DNA from: Desulfobacterales bacterium
GTDB lineage: Bacteria; Desulfobacterota; Desulfobacteria; Desulfobacterales; UBA11574
Assembly: GCA_012974475.1 (NCBI GenBank)
Contig: JAAXQD010000083.1
Location: 1 to 6,988, forward strand
Direction: 5' to 3'
DNA length: 6,988 nt
A program made the position numbers and the translations under genes. This document shows positions 5,189-6,988 of the stretch, one piece after another (positions within the stretch are counted from its first letter, which is position 1; each line of letters begins with the position of its first letter). A model generated the notes under the pieces. The model did no database searches. It was given only the letters and a program-made list of their open reading frames with translations, and was not told the DNA's origin.

Positions 5189-5362
5189 ATGGAAGAAAAT
5201 GTAATCAAGGAACTCGATACCCTCAAGGGGATGTAAAGCAACTGGAAAAGAGGTTTTCCGGCTTGGGCATCCTGTGGCGGGGATAATGAATATGTGCTTC
5301 CGGAATTTCGTGAAGAAATCGAGGAGCAGCTTTATTCCTATGTCACAAGATTGCTATCTTAT
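5189..5362 (+). pseudogene. Scrambled remnant of a small coiled-coil protein gene
   Basis: An ATG one base after the previous stop opens MEENVIKELDTLKGM and stops at 5234-5236. Re-reading one base at 5230 gives a smooth continuation (DVKQLEKRFSGLGILWRG, stop at 5284-5286). A second, opposite shift near 5282 returns to the first frame with GDNEYVLPEFREEIEEQLYS, continuing VTRLL. Both shifts lie in runs of four G. The joined text is a plausible helical protein of about 55 residues running into the IS91-like tail. It may be a decayed gene, or an intact one with two sequencing errors. Family unknown. Confidence 0.4.
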
Positions 5363-5506
5363 ATTCCGGAGCCGGAGTTGAATTTCAAGGAATTTTGCAA
5401 AAATTGGGAACGGCTGATACTAAAGATTTATGAGGTCGATCCGCTGACATGTCCGAAGTGCTGGGGCTCAATGCGGATAATCCATTTCTGGGATGGCAAC
5501 AAAGTC
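5363..5506 (+). mobile_element. C-terminal tail of an IS91-like (Y2) transposase, remnant
   Basis: Within a frame that is open from a GTG at 5294 to 5575, residues 24-63 read IPEPELNFKEF, CKNWERLILKIYEVDPLTCP and KCWGSMRII. The signature 'W..LI.KIYEVDPL.CPKC.G.MRII' is the end of IS91/IS801-type rolling-circle transposases, with the CPKC pair near the C-terminus. The rest of the transposase, including the HUH and tyrosine motifs, is absent, and after about 5506 the sequence departs from the family and runs to a stop at 5575. The GTG lies in unrelated sequence and has no clear Shine-Dalgarno, so this is a fragment and not a working gene. Confidence 0.7.
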
Positions 5507-5783
5507 GCCCCCTTTAGACCAGAATTTTTTGCAAAAGCTGCTGGCTCTGTCTGTCATTTGAGTCTTTCGGTATAGGAAAACGATGCAGGGATGTCGACTC
5601 ATTCCGAATTATGCGGCATGTTTTTTAAAAAAGCTGTACCGCACGCCTGTTTATCGGTTTTCAGTTGTTAGTTGGAGTGTGGCAGATAAAGTAAAGGTTC
5701 ATTGCCTAAATCATCAATCTCCTAAAAGTGGTGTTTTCTTGCCAGTAACACATCTTGAAGTAGCTCCATTCGGATTGCATATA

Positions 5784-6173
5784 TCAGGAATATTTTTTTT
5801 CATCGGAAATAATCTCACATGAGGCAACGGGAGCTAAATTTTTATTCCACGGCATTACCTTCAGCAAAACTACAATAAAACAGCGACCAGTCAATGTGAC
5901 CATTACTGTTCCAATCAATAGTAAAAAATAAAATGGAAAACGGACTGCTGTCCATAAACCAAACAAGGTAAAGGCAAAATAGACAATTCGCACCTGTGTG
6001 GGAAATGCCATCAAACCACCTTCTTTTTGGGCAAAATACAAAATCTGAATACAGCTTAAAGCCATGACAATGTAATAACCCGGGATCCAGCCTATCAGAG
6101 CAAAAATTATAAAAGCTAAAGTAACGGCCCAAAACCACCATTCAATCTCTCTTGTCTTAATGGCAAGTTCCAT
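5784..6173 (-). CDS. Four-helix inner-membrane protein of unknown function
   Basis: 129 residues from the ATG at 6173. This start is chosen because GTGAGG lies 6 nt before it; the GTG at 6185 in the same frame overlaps that ribosome site and would be a poorer choice. Four membrane segments are visible at about 14-30, 31-49, 62-77 and 80-104, with an aromatic N-terminal flank (EIEWWFWAV) and the loop GWIPGYYIV. The C-terminal signature GRCFIVVLLKVMPWNKN (96-112) looks conserved in a family of small membrane proteins that I recall from deltaproteobacteria but cannot name. Cys at 41, 98 and 119. It is followed upstream on the same strand by a lipoprotein gene 178 nt away, with repeat sequence between. 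Confidence 0.7.
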   Translation of the reverse strand: MELAIKTREIEWWFWAVTLAFIIFALIGWIPGYYIVMALSCIQILYFAQKEGGLMAFPTQVRIVYFAFTLFGLWTAVRFPFYFLLLIGTVMVTLTGRCFIVVLLKVMPWNKNLAPVASCEIISDEKKYS

Positions 6174-6285
6174 TGCATACCTCACTTTCTAATTTCTGTT
6201 AAATTTTTAAAAATTTGTGATGGCTAATATCCATTTTTGATGTCAATCAATCCAGATATATTAAGACTAACTTACAAAAATCGGT

Positions 6286-6311
6286 CTTGTTAAAACTTGT
6301 GTTATCTTGCC
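6286..6311 (-). repeat. 26-bp repeat upstream of the membrane protein gene
   Basis: On the minus strand it reads GGCAAGATAACACAAGTTTT followed by AACAAG. It matches 6765-6790 at 23 of 26 positions in the same orientation. It lies 112 nt before the ATG of the four-helix membrane protein. Confidence 0.6.
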
Positions 6312-6351
6312 AGTATCGAAACTATTCACAACAAAAATTGACATACAGATA

Positions 6352-6753
6352 TCATTTTTTATGGGCCTGCCACGTCCCATTACATAAATCCGGTGTCGTC
6401 ACATTGAAGGCGCCAGTTAACCGATTACCGTCAGACGACAGCTGTCCGGTTAGAGAGCCGGATCCTTTCCCTTCGATTTTTCCTTCCAGTGAGTTCGCCG
6501 TCATTTTTCCACGAACAAAGTAAGTTTGAACCACATAAGGATTCGAAGTGTCTCTATTTAAAGTAGCTTTAAACAGCTTCTCTCCTTCAGGAGTTTGAAA
6601 CAGATGAATCCGGAGAGATCCTCCATACATATCACCGCTAAAAGATCCTTCATAAACGCCTAAAGACTGAGATCCTTCTGGAATAAATTTTGCGCCCGCA
6701 CAACTTATCACTAAACAGGCCACTCCTATAAAAATAAAAATTGTTTTTCCCAT
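6352..6753 (-). CDS. Small outer-membrane-type lipoprotein of unknown function
   Basis: 133 residues. The N-terminus MGKTIFIFIGVACLVISCAG is a lipoprotein signal peptide: one basic residue, a hydrophobic stretch and the lipobox V-I-S-C with the lipidated Cys at 18. The mature part is about 115 residues of alternating polar/hydrophobic strands with many Gly (GVYEGSFSGDMYGGSLRIHL, LTGQLSSDGNRLTGAFNV), which suggests a small beta-barrel or beta-sandwich as seen in periplasmic lipocalin-like domains; this is inference. AlaGly after the Cys suggests outer-membrane sorting. The start is supported by AAGGAG 8 nt before the ATG. Family not recognised. Confidence 0.8.
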   Translation of the reverse strand: MGKTIFIFIGVACLVISCAGAKFIPEGSQSLGVYEGSFSGDMYGGSLRIHLFQTPEGEKLFKATLNRDTSNPYVVQTYFVRGKMTANSLEGKIEGKGSGSLTGQLSSDGNRLTGAFNVTTPDLCNGTWQAHKK

Positions 6754-6764
6754 GACTAAATCTC

Positions 6765-6790
6765 CTTGTCAGAACTTGTGATATCTTGCC
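6765..6790 (-). repeat. 26-bp repeat overlapping the lipoprotein ribosome site
   Basis: On the minus strand GGCAAGATATCACAAGTTCT followed by GACAAG. It matches 6286-6311 at 23 of 26 positions. Its GATATCACAAGTTCTGA part is also found inverted at 6897-6913 with one mismatch. It ends 11 nt before the lipoprotein start and includes the last bases of the Shine-Dalgarno. Confidence 0.6.
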
Positions 6791-6851
6791 ATAAACACAG
6801 GTTCAAGCATTTCAACTTCCAGTACATATATCTTATTTCTTACAAAATTGC

Positions 6852-6883
6852 AAAAAAGGCAAACCCGATGAAATGGATTTGCC
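6852..6883 (-). terminator. Rho-independent terminator on the minus strand
   Basis: GGCAAA (6858-6863) pairs with TTTGCC (6878-6883); after one mismatch CC pairs with GG, with a loop of 8 nt. On the minus strand the stem is followed at once by TTTTTT (complement of 6852-6857). It lies upstream of the lipoprotein gene and would end a minus-strand transcript that comes from beyond the right edge. Confidence 0.7.
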
Positions 6884-6896
6884 CTTATTGAAAAAC

Positions 6897-6949
6897 GATA
6901 TCACAGGTTCTGAACCCAATGTTAAGATTTTGGATACATAGCAGATATC
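6897..6949 (+). repeat. 53-bp GATATC-ended intergenic repeat, copy B
   Basis: Begins GATATCACA and ends ATAGCAGATATC, exactly 53 bp, matching copy A at 4329-4381 without gaps (38 of 53). Its first 17 bases also resemble the minus strand of 6769-6785 in inverted orientation. Confidence 0.6.
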
Positions 6950-6988
6950 GGCAATTGGGCTCAGTTGCGATAAGTTGGAGATATCTGC
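6941..6988. repeat. Inverted repeat at the right edge
   Basis: GCAGATATC (6941-6949) and GATATCTGC (6980-6988) are perfect 9-bp inverted arms around 30 bp. The window ends with the last base of the second arm, which suggests that the assembly stopped inside a repeated sequence. Confidence 0.6.

Noticed and set aside
5583..5822. Plus-strand 79-codon open frame after the IS91-like tail
   Set aside because: Low-complexity, basic, no ribosome site, and its end overlaps the supported minus-strand membrane gene.
5842..6141. Second minus-strand frame inside the membrane protein gene
   Set aside because: An out-of-frame shadow; the four-helix frame has the better start and the GRC...MPWN signature.
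6287..6523. Plus-strand frame opposite the lipoprotein gene
   Set aside because: The minus strand encodes a signal peptide with lipobox and a good ribosome site.
4329..6988. Repeats considered as a CRISPR array
   Set aside because: Copies are far apart, vary in orientation and identity, and have no regular spacers or cas genes nearby.

Overview
This is probably a short contig from a sulfate-reducer-type deltaproteobacterium (Desulfobacterota, most likely Desulfobacterales). The assignment rests on recalled family resemblance, not a search: a winged-helix N-terminus typical of 4Fe-4S proteins in that order, an ISNCY-type transposase common there, a DUF4405-like small membrane protein and a MaoC-type hydratase. 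The DNA is moderately AT-rich with long gene-poor stretches. The first 12 bases equal the end of the Tn5/Nextera mosaic end and the last bases fall in a repeat, so both edges look like contig ends.

Left part (1-830, all minus strand): a compact type II toxin-antitoxin operon. A promoter with a large dyad symmetry drives a ribbon-helix-helix antitoxin, whose end overlaps a RelE/ParE-type toxin by 14 nt. Only 20 nt further on lies a small two-helix membrane protein with its own strong Shine-Dalgarno. The antitoxin should neutralise the toxin and, with it, repress the promoter; the membrane protein could be co-transcribed.

Middle (830-2650): a gene-poor stretch, then a small minus-strand DUF3467-like gene bracketed by two imperfect direct repeats of about 44 bp, another intergenic stretch, and a complete plus-strand MaoC-like hydratase gene starting at TTG.

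Rearranged part (2650-5580): the first ~130 codons of a winged-helix/4Fe-4S protein gene run in frame into a 5'-truncated ISNCY-type transposase, which is itself broken by a -1 frameshift near 3606. A 700-bp gene-poor stretch follows, with a possible decayed ORF on the minus strand. Then come an intact gene for a small Cys-rich protein and a scrambled stretch ending in the C-terminal tail of an IS91-like (Y2) transposase. This part reads as a graveyard of mobile elements and host gene pieces.

Right part (5780-6988, minus strand): a four-helix membrane protein and a small lipoprotein, separated and flanked by members of an intergenic repeat family built on GATATC. Two are 53-bp units of identical length, one here and one near 4329. 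An isolated rho-independent terminator on the minus strand lies at 6852-6883.

No rRNA, tRNA or CRISPR array is visible. No complete new multi-gene system can be claimed. The best leads are the third gene in the toxin-antitoxin operon, the in-frame gene/transposase chimera and the GATATC-ended repeats.
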